NCBI GenBank assembly: GCA_029983695.1
Contig: JASBZB010000009.1
Location: forward strand, 62,001 to 126,000
Reading direction: 5' to 3'
DNA length: 64,000 nt
Source of the DNA: Lutispora sp003527145
GTDB lineage: Bacteria > Bacillota > Clostridia > Lutisporales > Lutisporaceae
Part shown: piece by piece, positions 7,859-16,102 of the stretch
How positions within the stretch are numbered: the first letter of the stretch is position 1
Layout of the letters: each line of letters starts with the position of its first letter
Program-made: the position numbers and the translations under genes
The notes under the pieces: model-generated
Databases searched by the model: none
What the model was told of the DNA's origin: nothing
Seen by the model: only the letters and a program-made list of their open reading frames with translations

Positions 7859-10492
7859 TTATTGTATTTGCTTTGCAATTATTACAGGCAGTGCATCCTT
7901 TATTTCGCCAATCTTGCCGTTATCCTTTATACCGCCTTGAGCCATATCAGGTCTGCCGCCGCCGCTGCCATTTCCTATTTTAGTTACTTCCTTTATTATA
8001 TTTCCTGCATGTATACCCTTTGATACCGCAGCTTTTGATGCCATAGCCAAAATAGTTGTTTTATCGGTGCTTTTTGAATAGAGAATTACCAGTCCATTAT
8101 CCAGCTTTCCCTTAATCTTATCTCCAAGAGCCCTCATGTCTTCAAGGCTGGATAAATGTGCATCAATCACAACATATCTTACATTTTTAACTTCATTTGC
8201 TTGGGCTAAATACTCATCTAAATCCGCTTCTGCAATTTTGCTCTTTAATGACTGTATTTCTTTTTCCATGCTTTTCGCATCTTTAATCATATGTTCTATT
8301 TTTCTCAGCAGATCATCTTCATTTGTTTTTAATTTTGAACATGCATTGATTATAAGGTTTTCTTTATCTAAAAGATACTCATATAAGACTTCTCCTGTAA
8401 TCGCTTCAATCCTTCTTACGCCGGCAGCGATTCCTCCTTCACTTACTATTTTAAACATTCCTATTTGGCTTGTATTGTTCATGTGGGTTCCTCCGCATAG
8501 CTCTATGCTGTAATCCCCCATTTTCACAACCCTTACAATATTGCCATACTTCTCTCCAAACAGAGCCATGGCACCCATATTCTTGGCTTCTTCTATCGTT
8601 GTCTCGGTTATGGTTATTTCCATCCCCTTCCATATGTTGACGTTTACTTCTCTTTCCACCTTTTTAATCTCATCTTCAGTCATGGCCTTAAAATGAGAGA
8701 AATCAAACCTTAACCTATCCTTCTCCACTAGGGAGCCCGCTTGCTCTACATGGGATCCCAGTATGTTTCTAAGGGCTTTATGAAGTAAGTGTGTCACTGA
8801 ATGATTTCTTGCTGTAGCCAATCTTTGCTTCTTATCTACCACAGCGATGCATTTGTCACCTACAGAAACCTCGCCTTCTAAAACTATACAACTGTGCGCA
8901 TATCTCCCTCCGACTACTTTTTTACAGTCTACAACTTGGAGTTTGAAGCTTTCTCCTTCAATAAAACCGGAATCTGCTAATTGGCCTCCGCTCTCTGCAT
9001 AAAAAGGTGTCTCAGGCAATATAACGCTTATATTATCTCCTTTTTTACTTTTATTAACTATGATATTATCTGCAATAATTGCTTTAATAATACTGTGAAC
9101 TGTCAATTTATCATATCCTACAAAATCCGTTTTTACATCATTATCCAATTTAGAATATATATCTTCTTTCCAGCCTTCTGCTTCATTATCGCCTCTGGCT
9201 GTCCTGGCCCTCTCTCTTTGAAGCTCCATTTCATTGGCAAAGGAACGTTCGTCAACCTTCAGTCCCTGTTCTTCCAAAATGTCCTTTGTTAAGTCCAAAG
9301 GAAATCCGTAGGTGTCATAAAGCTTGAATGCAGCTTCCCCTGAAAGTGTGTCGCTGTCGCCCATAAGATCGATGTATTCCTGTAATTTTTCCAGTCCTTG
9401 CTCCAAGGTTTCCTCAAATCTCTCTTCTTCTATGTCAATTATATTTTCAATATATTCTTCTTTTTCTTTTAGCTCAGGATATGCATTATGATACAGCTCA
9501 ATCACTTTTTTTGAAACCTTGCTCAGAAAGGCTCCTTTAAGCCCCAAAAGCTTGCCATGTCTTGCACCTCTTCTGAGAAGCCGCCTTAAAACGTATCCTC
9601 TGCCTTCATTGCTCGGCAGCACTCCATCAGAAATCATGAAAGTAACGCTTCTGATATGATCAGTTATAACCCTTATAGATACATCAGTCTTTTCATCCAT
9701 TCCGTATTCTACTCCAGCCAAGCTGCATATATATTCCAATGTATATTTTATTGTATCTACTTCAAAAATATTATCGACTTCTTGCATGATAGCAGACATT
9801 CTTTCTAAGCCCATGCCTGTATCAATATTGGGGTTAGCTAATCTGTTATAATTGCCTTCCTCATCTTTATCGAACTGGGTAAAGACCAGATTCCAGAACT
9901 CAATATATCTGTCACAATCGCATCCGAATTTGCAGGTAGGTTTGCCGCAGCTATATCTTTCTCCACGATCAAAATAAATCTCAGAACAGGGTCCGCAAGG
10001 TCCTAATCCAATTTCCCAGAAATTATCCTCCTTACCCATTCTTACAATCTTTTCAGGTGCTACCCCTATTTTTTTGTTCCAGATTTCAAAGGCTTCATTG
10101 TCATCCTGGTAAATAGTAACCCAAAGCCTATCTTCCGGCAGCTCCAGCCATTTTGTACAAAACTCCCATGCCCAAGCAATCGCGTCTTCTTTAAAATAAT
10201 CGCCAAAAGAAAAATTCCCCAGCATTTCGAAGAAAGTTCCATGCCGAGCCGTTTTCCCTACCCTCTCAATGTCAGGAGTTCTTATGCATTTTTGGCAGGT
10301 CGTAACTCTTTTATTGGGAGGTGTTTCCTGACCGGTAAAAAAGGGTTTTAATGGTGCCATACCTGAATTTATCAATAGAAGACTCTTATCCTTTTCAGGA
10401 ATCAGAGATGCGCTTTTAAGCCTTAGGTGGGCTTTCGTTTCAAAAAAACTAAGAAATTTCTCTCTTATTTCATTTAAGCCTAGTTTTTCCAT
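7859..10492 (-). CDS. alaS: Alanyl-tRNA synthetase
   Basis: Charges tRNA-Ala with alanine; class II synthetase of 877 residues with editing domain. Seen: catalytic core beginning EIREKFLSFF, motif 2 with TCQKCIRTPDIERVG and RHGTFFEMLGNFSFGDYFK, a cysteine-rich zinc segment (CGKPTCKFGCDCD), editing-site HSVTHLLHKALR and CGGTH, and the C-terminal DHHA1 part ending with a glycine-rich GNGSGGGRPDMAQGG. ATG 10492 has AAAGGAGG eight bases upstream; the longer frame to 10549 overlaps the leader. It is preceded by a strong promoter and a 190-nt structured leader that is not a canonical T-box. Confidence 0.97.
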   Translation of the reverse strand: MEKLGLNEIREKFLSFFETKAHLRLKSASLIPEKDKSLLLINSGMAPLKPFFTGQETPPNKRVTTCQKCIRTPDIERVGKTARHGTFFEMLGNFSFGDYFKEDAIAWAWEFCTKWLELPEDRLWVTIYQDDNEAFEIWNKKIGVAPEKIVRMGKEDNFWEIGLGPCGPCSEIYFDRGERYSCGKPTCKFGCDCDRYIEFWNLVFTQFDKDEEGNYNRLANPNIDTGMGLERMSAIMQEVDNIFEVDTIKYTLEYICSLAGVEYGMDEKTDVSIRVITDHIRSVTFMISDGVLPSNEGRGYVLRRLLRRGARHGKLLGLKGAFLSKVSKKVIELYHNAYPELKEKEEYIENIIDIEEERFEETLEQGLEKLQEYIDLMGDSDTLSGEAAFKLYDTYGFPLDLTKDILEEQGLKVDERSFANEMELQRERARTARGDNEAEGWKEDIYSKLDNDVKTDFVGYDKLTVHSIIKAIIADNIIVNKSKKGDNISVILPETPFYAESGGQLADSGFIEGESFKLQVVDCKKVVGGRYAHSCIVLEGEVSVGDKCIAVVDKKQRLATARNHSVTHLLHKALRNILGSHVEQAGSLVEKDRLRFDFSHFKAMTEDEIKKVEREVNVNIWKGMEITITETTIEEAKNMGAMALFGEKYGNIVRVVKMGDYSIELCGGTHMNNTSQIGMFKIVSEGGIAAGVRRIEAITGEVLYEYLLDKENLIINACSKLKTNEDDLLRKIEHMIKDAKSMEKEIQSLKSKIAEADLDEYLAQANEVKNVRYVVIDAHLSSLEDMRALGDKIKGKLDNGLVILYSKSTDKTTILAMASKAAVSKGIHAGNIIKEVTKIGNGSGGGRPDMAQGGIKDNGKIGEIKDALPVIIAKQIQ

Positions 10493-10685
10493 AGTTATCC
10501 TCCTTTTAAAGTAAATGTAGGTAATAAGAAAGGCTTCCTTGGGAAGCATTTTAACTATAAGGGGAGCCTTTCCTTAAATTCATACTTTTCTATGAATTAT
10601 AAAAATCTTCATCCCTAATGGGATGAAGCCAATTCCACGGGACTTCATTATATTCCTTTTCAGCATAATATATAATTATTAATAC
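10493..10685 (-). promoter_or_regulatory. Structured alaS leader with two candidate attenuators (non-canonical)
   Basis: Terminator hairpin CTTCATCCC/GGGATGAAG (10607-10628) followed by ATTTTT. An alternative hairpin (10623-10648, ATGAAG...CTTCAT) shares six bases with the terminator arm and would exclude it. A second terminator-like hairpin GCTTCC/GGAAGC (10533-10547) is followed by CTTTCTTA, and its flank AAGAAAGGCT (10526-10535) can instead pair with AGCCTTTCCTT at 10565-10575. The T-box consensus AGGGTGGNACCGCG is absent, although the organism uses it for hisS. Confidence 0.5.
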
Positions 10686-10690
10686 CAAAA

Positions 10691-10719
10691 ATTATATATT
10701 ACTGTACAAATTTTGTCAA
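10691..10719 (-). promoter_or_regulatory. Consensus sigma-A promoter of alaS
   Basis: Minus strand -35 TTGACA (10714-10719), 17-bp spacer, -10 TATAAT (10691-10696): perfect consensus. The predicted start near 10684 gives a leader of about 190 nt before alaS. Confidence 0.85.
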
Positions 10720-10743
10720 CTTCCTGGTATTATATGCAGTTTC

Positions 10744-11790
10744 TTAAATAATATTTTTCAAAAAATGCCGCATGCACAGCTTTATTACTGCAGCAACGGG
10801 CACGGCTATTATTAAGCCTGTAACGCCGAAAATTTTACCGCCTACAAGCAAAGCCATGATCACATATATAGGATGTATACCAACGCTTTCGCCTATTACT
10901 TTAGGTGTTATAATGCCGCTTTCAATTTGCTGTACCAACAGGTAAGCTCCTGCTGCATATAGTGCTTTTGTCGGTGAATCTAAAAAAGCAAATACTATAG
11001 TTGGTATCATACCTATTATTGGGCCAAAATATGGTATGATGTTAGAGATGCTTGCAAATATTCCCAGAGTCAAAGAGTACTTGACCCTGATTAAAACCAA
11101 TGCTATGGTTGTCAGCACTCCTACAACTGATGAAATAAATATCTGTCCTCTTATATATTTGCCGAAAACATTATCAATATCTTTAAATAGCTGAAGAACT
11201 TTATTCCTCTTTGATTTCGGCAATATTAGTATGAGCTGATTCTTAAAGTATTCAGAGTCCTTAAGCATGTAAAAAGTAAGTACAGGCACTATAATGAAAT
11301 TGAATGCTTTTGAAAAAAAATTTATTATTGAATCAGCAGCATTTTGTAAAAAAGATAGAATCATATTCTGAACAAGCAGCATATTATCATCAATTATATC
11401 TTTAAGTCCTTGAGGCAAATCACTATTGATATATCCGTCCTGAAACTTTTTATACAGATTTTTGAGCTGCTGTGCGTATATAGGTATGCTTTCCACCAAA
11501 ACAGAAATATCTTTAAATAGCTTTGGGATTATAAATAAGCCGAAGAATATAACTAATGATAAAAATATGGTATATACTAAAATAACACTATTAAGCCTTT
11601 TGAGGCCTTTCTTCTGAAAAAAATGCACTATCGGATTAAGAAGATAGGCAAGCAGTGCCGATATAAGAAATGGGCTAAGAATATTGGATAAAAATGCCCT
11701 ATATTTATAAGCAAGCAATAAAATAATAAATACAATCAAATATTTGATCAACTTATATAAAACTTTTTTATTGTTTATATGATTTATCAT
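10744..11790 (-). CDS. AI-2E family transporter (membrane permease)
   Basis: Multi-pass membrane protein of the AI-2 exporter/PurR-regulated permease superfamily (PF01594). Seen: two hydrophobic helices near residues 15-55, SNILSPFLISALLAYLLNPIVHFF, a long amphipathic middle section, then several helices with SNIIPYFGPIIGMIPT and GKIFGVTGLIIAVPVAA, the hallmark end of the family. Length 348. Start ATG 11790 is used; the longer TTG at 11799 lacks better support. It sits between a PRC-barrel-like gene and alaS, a common clostridial order. The exported compound is unknown; some relatives act as Na+/H+ antiporters. Confidence 0.85.
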   Translation of the reverse strand: MINHINNKKVLYKLIKYLIVFIILLLAYKYRAFLSNILSPFLISALLAYLLNPIVHFFQKKGLKRLNSVILVYTIFLSLVIFFGLFIIPKLFKDISVLVESIPIYAQQLKNLYKKFQDGYINSDLPQGLKDIIDDNMLLVQNMILSFLQNAADSIINFFSKAFNFIIVPVLTFYMLKDSEYFKNQLILILPKSKRNKVLQLFKDIDNVFGKYIRGQIFISSVVGVLTTIALVLIRVKYSLTLGIFASISNIIPYFGPIIGMIPTIVFAFLDSPTKALYAAGAYLLVQQIESGIITPKVIGESVGIHPIYVIMALLVGGKIFGVTGLIIAVPVAAVIKLCMRHFLKNII

Positions 11791-11812
11791 ATATATCAAC
11801 CCATTAAATTTA

Positions 11813-12343
11813 TTAGATAAGCTTATTCATATTAAGCAAGCCTCTGCCTTGTTCCTGCACTATATCGTTATAGAAAAGAATTACTGCGTTTGAATCAATC
11901 TTATAGCCGGACCCTGCCGCAATGAGTTTTCTGCCTGTGAAAATATCGTCTATATAGCCTTCGGAAAATTCAAAGCATGTAAATGATCCTGTCTCCATAT
12001 CCAACAATGCATCTCTGATAATACCTATAAGCTCATTATCTCTATTTAAGACTATTTTATTTGAAAAGCCATGTTTATATGATAAACCAAAATATAAACT
12101 ATTATTATAATCAAAGTCATGAGGCACATAACTGCTTTTGACATATAATCCATCTTTGTTTACAGATAATAAATCATTATATAAAATTAAGGAGAATTCT
12201 TTTTTGAGAGTTTTTTTTCTCCAGACAAAACCTAGTATTTTATTGCTATCTTTTTTTAATATGACATCATACACTAAAGAAAACATTTCTTTAGATTTAT
12301 TGTTAAAAATAGGCTTTTCTAATATTTCACTGCATCTGATCAA
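11813..12343 (-). CDS. PRC-barrel-like protein of unknown function
   Basis: About 176 residues with two beta-rich repeats resembling PRC-barrels. The first is RCSEILEKPIFNN...SLVYDVILKKDSNKILGFVW; the second is IVLNRDNELIGIIRDALLDMETG followed by FEFSEGYIDDIFTGRKLI. PRC-barrels occur in RNA-processing and photosynthetic proteins and usually mediate protein or RNA contacts. No catalytic motif and no membrane helix are seen. TTG 12343 is chosen because GGGGG lies eight bases upstream; a longer TTG at 12358 overlaps that site. It precedes the AI-2E permease gene, probably in one transcript. Confidence 0.6.
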   Translation of the reverse strand: MIRCSEILEKPIFNNKSKEMFSLVYDVILKKDSNKILGFVWRKKTLKKEFSLILYNDLLSVNKDGLYVKSSYVPHDFDYNNSLYFGLSYKHGFSNKIVLNRDNELIGIIRDALLDMETGSFTCFEFSEGYIDDIFTGRKLIAAGSGYKIDSNAVILFYNDIVQEQGRGLLNMNKLI

Positions 12344-12416
12344 TGATAAAACCCCCAAATATTTTGCTTATCATTATCATTTGTAGCCGATAAAAAAAAA
12401 TGATTGAAATATAATG

Positions 12417-12441
12417 TAAGAAAGGCTTCCATTGGAAGCCT
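12417..12441 (-). terminator. Terminator of the 66-residue protein gene
   Basis: Minus strand AGGCTTCC-AAT-GGAAGCCT hairpin (12423-12441) followed by TTCTTA. It nearly repeats the GGAAGC hairpin in the alaS leader. Confidence 0.65.
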
Positions 12442-12462
12442 CAGACTGTATAACGGTCTTTA

Positions 12463-12663
12463 TTAATTTTGCTCATATTTATTATACATTTCCCGTAAGC
12501 TGCTCGCCTGCATCCCTTGCTCTTCGGCAAATTTTTTGAAAACATCCGCGACTTTTTCGTCTTCTATTCTCTTAGAATACATTTCAAAATCACGAACCAG
12601 CTCCATAGTATTCATCCAGGCTCTCTGCAAGCAATCTCTTGTGTTCATTTTATCATCAGACAT
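12463..12663 (-). CDS. Small all-helical acidic protein, function unknown
   Basis: 66 residues predicted as two amphipathic helices: NTRDCLQRAWMNTMELVRDFEMYSKRI and DEKVADVFKKFAEEQGMQASSLREMY. The pattern of E/D/H-type residues at helix-contact spacing is reminiscent of half of a ferritin-like four-helix bundle, but no complete di-iron ExxH pair is seen, so I do not assign it. Good ribosome binding site TGGAGGTG upstream and a terminator downstream show it is a real, separately terminated gene. It lies between mnmA and the PRC-barrel-like gene. Confidence 0.7.
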   Translation of the reverse strand: MSDDKMNTRDCLQRAWMNTMELVRDFEMYSKRIEDEKVADVFKKFAEEQGMQASSLREMYNKYEQN

Positions 12664-12738
12664 GAATACACCTCCAAAAGCTTTTTAACGCTATAAATAA
12701 TATTTGCTTATTAAGGTTATTTTATACTTTTGGAGTTA

Positions 12739-13818
12739 TTATTTCAGTATTACTCCTCCGCCTATCAAATAATCATTCTGATAAAATACCACAGCTTGAC
12801 CTGGTGTTATAGCTCTTTGAGCTTCGTCAAAAATCAATTTTATACGGTTTTCTGTAATAGGTATAGCCCAAGCATCGCTTTCTTTTGCGCTATATCTTAT
12901 TTTTGCTTTGACTCTCATTGGGTTTTGAAGTTGATCAAAAGGAATGAAATTTGTGTTTATTGCTATAAGTTCATTTTTAAAAACTTCATTTTCTTCGCCC
13001 AGTATCACTTGGTTCTTCTCGGCTATAATATCTACAACAAACATTGGTTTTCCAAGAGCTATACCAAGCCCCTTCCTCTGGCCAACAGTGTAATGCACTA
13101 TTCCTTTATGTGTTCCTAATATATTGCCTTTTATATCTAAGAATTTGCCCGGTTTAATATGCTGCCCTCGTTTTTGTTCCAGAAACTTCCCATAGTCATT
13201 ATCTTCTACAAAGCAAATCTCTTGGCTGTCAGGTTTATCGGCCACTTCTAAGTCCAGCTCTGCAGCAATCCTTCTCGTTTCTTCTTTTGTATAACCGCCT
13301 AAAGGCATAAGGATGTGTTCCAGCTGATTTTGAAGCAGGTTGTATAGTACATAAGTTTGATCTTTTGCAGCCGTTGCTGATTTTTTTATCAAACATCTGC
13401 CCAGATTCTCATCATGCGTGATTCTTGCATAATGGCCTGTTGCCACATATTTAGCTTCTAAGGCTTCAGCTTTTTTTAACAATGCATCAAATTTCACATA
13501 TTTATTGCAGGCTATACATGGGTTGGGAGTTCTTCCTTTGAAATACTCATCAATAAAATAATTAACTACTTTTTGCTCAAATATCTCAGTGAAATTCATT
13601 ACATAGAAAGGGATGCCAAGCTTGCTGCATACCCGCCTGGCATCGTCTACAGCGGAAAGAGAACAGCAGTTGTCTCTTCCGCTGTCCTTTTCAAAATCAT
13701 CATTATTTCTAAGCTTCATCGTTACTCCAACAACATCATAACCCTGTTCTTTCAAAAGGTAAGCAGCCACAGAGCTATCAACGCCGCCGCTCATCCCGAT
13801 AATTACCCTTTCCTTCAT
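12739..13818 (-). CDS. mnmA: tRNA-specific 2-thiouridylase MnmA
   Basis: Thiolates U34 of tRNA-Lys, -Glu and -Gln at position 2, using persulfide sulfur from a cysteine desulfurase. Seen: PP-loop SGGVDSS (10-16), catalytic cysteines C101 in NPCIACN and C202 in SQEICFVED, and the C-terminal beta-barrel with GQAVVFY. Full length at 359 residues. It is the last gene of iscR-nifS-nifU-mnmA, so the sulfur donor is very likely the NifS-type desulfurase encoded in the same operon. Expression probably follows the IscR-type control at 15871-15930. Confidence 0.97.
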   Translation of the reverse strand: MKERVIIGMSGGVDSSVAAYLLKEQGYDVVGVTMKLRNNDDFEKDSGRDNCCSLSAVDDARRVCSKLGIPFYVMNFTEIFEQKVVNYFIDEYFKGRTPNPCIACNKYVKFDALLKKAEALEAKYVATGHYARITHDENLGRCLIKKSATAAKDQTYVLYNLLQNQLEHILMPLGGYTKEETRRIAAELDLEVADKPDSQEICFVEDNDYGKFLEQKRGQHIKPGKFLDIKGNILGTHKGIVHYTVGQRKGLGIALGKPMFVVDIIAEKNQVILGEENEVFKNELIAINTNFIPFDQLQNPMRVKAKIRYSAKESDAWAIPITENRIKLIFDEAQRAITPGQAVVFYQNDYLIGGGVILK

Positions 13819-13848
13819 CTATTGCACCTACTATATTGTTTTCTATCG

Positions 13849-14220
13849 CTATTTATTATTTCTCTTTTTATAATCCTCTATAGCAGCTTTAACTGCTTCT
13901 TCTGCCAACACAGAGCAATGTATCTTCTGAGGCGGCAAACCGTCCAAAGCCTCAACCACAGCCTTATTAGTGAGTTGGAGCGCTTCATCTATGGTTTTGC
14001 CTTTTATCATTTCTGTGGCTATGCTGCTTGTAGCAATAGCCGCGCCGCATCCAAAGGTTTTAAATTTGACGTCTTCAATAACATCGTCCTCTATTTTCAG
14101 GTATATCTTCATTATATCTCCGCATTTTGCATTGCCTACTTCTCCTATGCCGTCAGCATTATCTATTTCACCTACGTTTCTAGGTGTAGTAAAATGATCC
14201 ATTACTTTTTCACTGTACAT
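13849..14220 (-). CDS. nifU: Iron-sulfur cluster assembly scaffold, NifU/IscU type
   Basis: IscU-fold scaffold (123 residues) on which [2Fe-2S]/[4Fe-4S] clusters are built before transfer. Seen: MYSEKVMDHFTTPRNVGEI, the three cluster cysteines C33 (in NAKCGD), C58 (FGCGAA) and C102, with the accessory Asp35 and His101 (KIHCS). It has only the N-terminal NifU domain, as usual in Clostridia. Start ATG 14220 is two bases after the nifS stop, so translation is likely coupled. Confidence 0.95.
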   Translation of the reverse strand: MYSEKVMDHFTTPRNVGEIDNADGIGEVGNAKCGDIMKIYLKIEDDVIEDVKFKTFGCGAAIATSSIATEMIKGKTIDEALQLTNKAVVEALDGLPPQKIHCSVLAEEAVKAAIEDYKKRNNK

Positions 14221-14222
14221 TA

Positions 14223-15401
14223 TTATTTTCCTCCCTTTACTTTTTCATACAACGGAGACATGCTTCTGAGCCTCTGTACTATCTCAGGCAAAACTTCCAA
14301 AACATAATCTATATCCTCTTCCGTATTATCATCGCCTAAAGTCAGTCTTAGAGATCCATGGGCTATTTCATGAGGCAAGCCTATAGCTAGGAGCACATGA
14401 GACGGATCCAATGAACCGGATGTGCATGCAGAACCGCTTGAGCCTGCAATCCCCTTCATATCAAGATTCAGAAGCAAAGATTCTCCCTCAATGTATTGAA
14501 AGCAGAAATTTGCATTGTTGGACAGCCTCTTTTCCGGATGACCATTCAATCTTGTATAAGGTATTTTTTTCATAACCCCATCTATGAGCTTTTTTCTCAT
14601 CTTTAGCAGTTCCTCATTATGGCTGTCAATATTCTCTGTTGCTAATTCTATCGCTTTACCGAGCCCTACAATTCCCGGCACATTCTCTGTTCCTGCACGT
14701 CTACCTCTTTCCTGTCCTCCGCCTAAAATCAGGTTCAATATCTTGGTCCCTTTTCTAATATATAGTGCTCCTATACCTTTAGGGCCATAAAATTTGTGGC
14801 CGGAAAGGGACAGCATATCAATATTATGAGCTTTTACATCTATTTTAACATTTCCAACTGCTTGAACTGCATCAGTGTGAAAATATATTTTTCTCTCCTT
14901 TGCAATCTTTCCAATCTCCTCTATGGGTTGTACGGTGCCTATTTCATTATTAGCATACATTATTGATATGAGAATAGTCTCATCAGTTATTGACGCTTTT
15001 AAATCTTCAAGGCTTACCATTCCGTAACTGTCCACTGGAAGATAGGTTACTTTATATCCTTCTTTTTCTAATTGCTCACAGGTATGCAAAACTGCATGAT
15101 GCTCTATGGCAGTTGTTATTATATGATTGCCTTTATTTTTGTTGGCATATGCGACACCTTTCAATGCCCAATTATCTGCTTCAGTACCTCCGGCAGTAAA
15201 AAATATCTCTTCAGGCAAGGCGCCTAAGGCCTTGGCAACTCTCATTCTAGCTTGATCAACAAGTTTTTTGGCATCTCTTCCAAAGCTGTGAACACTGGAG
15301 GGGTTACCATAATTGGTTGTAAATACAGGCAGCATTTCTTCCAAAACTTCTTGCTTGGTCCCTGTTGTTGCTGAATGATCAAGATATATTCTTTTATTCA
15401 T
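14223..15401 (-). CDS. nifS: Cysteine desulfurase, NifS/IscS family
   Basis: PLP enzyme that removes sulfur from cysteine as a persulfide, feeding Fe-S assembly (NifU) and tRNA thiolation (MnmA). Seen: YLDHSATTGTKQEV near the start, AGGTEADNWA, HHAVLHTCE, SLSGHKFYGPKG with the PLP lysine, GGGQERGRRAGTEN and the mobile-loop active cysteine in SGSACTSGSLDPSHVL. 392 residues. GAGGAG sits eight bases before ATG 15401 and only two before ATG 15407, so I use 15401. It overlaps the 3' end of iscR by eight bases. Confidence 0.96.
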   Translation of the reverse strand: MNKRIYLDHSATTGTKQEVLEEMLPVFTTNYGNPSSVHSFGRDAKKLVDQARMRVAKALGALPEEIFFTAGGTEADNWALKGVAYANKNKGNHIITTAIEHHAVLHTCEQLEKEGYKVTYLPVDSYGMVSLEDLKASITDETILISIMYANNEIGTVQPIEEIGKIAKERKIYFHTDAVQAVGNVKIDVKAHNIDMLSLSGHKFYGPKGIGALYIRKGTKILNLILGGGQERGRRAGTENVPGIVGLGKAIELATENIDSHNEELLKMRKKLIDGVMKKIPYTRLNGHPEKRLSNNANFCFQYIEGESLLLNLDMKGIAGSSGSACTSGSLDPSHVLLAIGLPHEIAHGSLRLTLGDDNTEEDIDYVLEVLPEIVQRLRSMSPLYEKVKGGK

Positions 15402-15849
15402 CTTCATTTCTCCTCTTTATATTTGTATTGTTATTAAGCCTATGATAGTCATCGACCATATCCTGAAGATTTATCGAGTCAATAACGTTGTTGATGCCCT
15501 CTGTAATCTTCTCATATAATAGTCTTGTAGCACAGTAATCTGCTTTGCTGCATTCAGGTTCACCTTCCAATACACATTCCGCGGGGGCCAGTGAACCTTC
15601 CAGAATTCTTATAATTTCTCCTACTTTTATTCCTGACGGCTCCTTAGCTAATTCATAACCCCCTTGGGCTCCTCGGGTACTGGTAACAAGACCGCTTTTT
15701 CTTAGAGGTGATATCAATTGTTCAAGGTATGTATCCGAAAGTGATTGTTTATTCGCTATATCTTTCAGAGGCATTGCACCTTTTCCATAGTTTAATGCTA
15801 ATTCAAGCATCATTTTTAGACCATATCTGCCTCTAGTTGACAGTATCAA
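15394..15849 (-). CDS. iscR: Rrf2 family Fe-S cluster regulator (IscR-like)
   Basis: Winged-helix repressor of the Rrf2 family heading the Fe-S operon. Seen: STRGRYGLKMMLELA, recognition helix region LSDTYLEQLISPLRKSGLV, wing STRGAQGGYELAK, and three cysteines C92, C100 and C106 in the position of the IscR [2Fe-2S] ligands. CymR lacks such cysteines, so I favour IscR. TTG 15849 is the start, with AGGAGG eight bases upstream. The dyad just upstream of the gene is its probable own operator. 151 residues. Confidence 0.9.
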   Translation of the reverse strand: MILSTRGRYGLKMMLELALNYGKGAMPLKDIANKQSLSDTYLEQLISPLRKSGLVTSTRGAQGGYELAKEPSGIKVGEIIRILEGSLAPAECVLEGEPECSKADYCATRLLYEKITEGINNVIDSINLQDMVDDYHRLNNNTNIKRRNEDE

Positions 15850-15870
15850 AACATCAACCTCCTTTTTGAA

Positions 15871-15892
15871 TTCCTACTAATAAACTAGGATT
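15871..15892. promoter_or_regulatory. Probable IscR operator
   Basis: Imperfect dyad ATCCTAGTTTATTAGTAGGAAT (minus strand), with CCTA and TAGG half sites. It lies just downstream of the -10 element and upstream of the iscR ribosome binding site, where bound IscR would block transcription. Confidence 0.5.
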
Positions 15893-15901
15893 TCTTATTT
15901 A

Positions 15902-15930
15902 AATTTATCACTTTCTCTAAAAGCTGTCAA
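15902..15930 (-). promoter_or_regulatory. sigma-A promoter of iscR-nifS-nifU-mnmA
   Basis: Minus strand -35 TTGACA (15925-15930), 17-bp spacer, -10 TAAATT (15902-15907). The predicted start is around 15895, so the operator dyad covers about +3 to +24. Confidence 0.7.
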
Positions 15931-16085
15931 TTATTTTTTTACATATTATTTGTAATTTCCAATAATATATTAAGGCGCAGCCTAAGACCTATAGCCTTTA
16001 GCTGCGCCAATCTATATTAAATTGCCGATACAAATGTGTATCAGCAATACTTGATGTATAATAATCAATAAAAGGTTAGAAAGTT
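15931..16085. other. Intergenic region with two hairpins downstream of the selenoprotein candidate
   Basis: Between the iscR promoter and the UGA-containing ORF. It holds a hairpin at 15974-16008 with perfect 8-bp GGCGCAGC/GCTGCGCC ends and a 12-bp hairpin at 16021-16048 (ATTGCCGATACA/TGTATCAGCAAT). Neither has a clear U-run, though minus-strand TTTAAT follows the second. No open reading frame of note. Confidence 0.5.
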
Positions 16086-16102
16086 CTAACCTTTTATTGA
16101 TT
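16063..16102. repeat. 40-bp palindrome overlapping the stop of the selenoprotein candidate
   Basis: Arms AATCAATAAAAGGTTAGAA and TTCTAACCTTTTATTGATT are perfect 19-bp inverted repeats with a 2-bp centre. It contains the TAG stop at 16086-16088 and may act as transcription terminator or mRNA 3'-end stabiliser; no U-run is obvious. Confidence 0.6.

Noticed and set aside
10493..10685. T-box riboswitch for alaS
   Set aside because: No AGGGTGGNACCGCG core. The only TGG motif (CGTGGAA) would pair with the wrong discriminator base for tRNA-Ala. Kept as an unclassified leader.
13573..14307. 244-codon plus-strand ORF opposite mnmA and nifU
   Set aside because: It is fully antisense to two well-conserved genes; translation is hydrophobic noise rich in Tyr/Phe/His typical of reverse-strand shadows.
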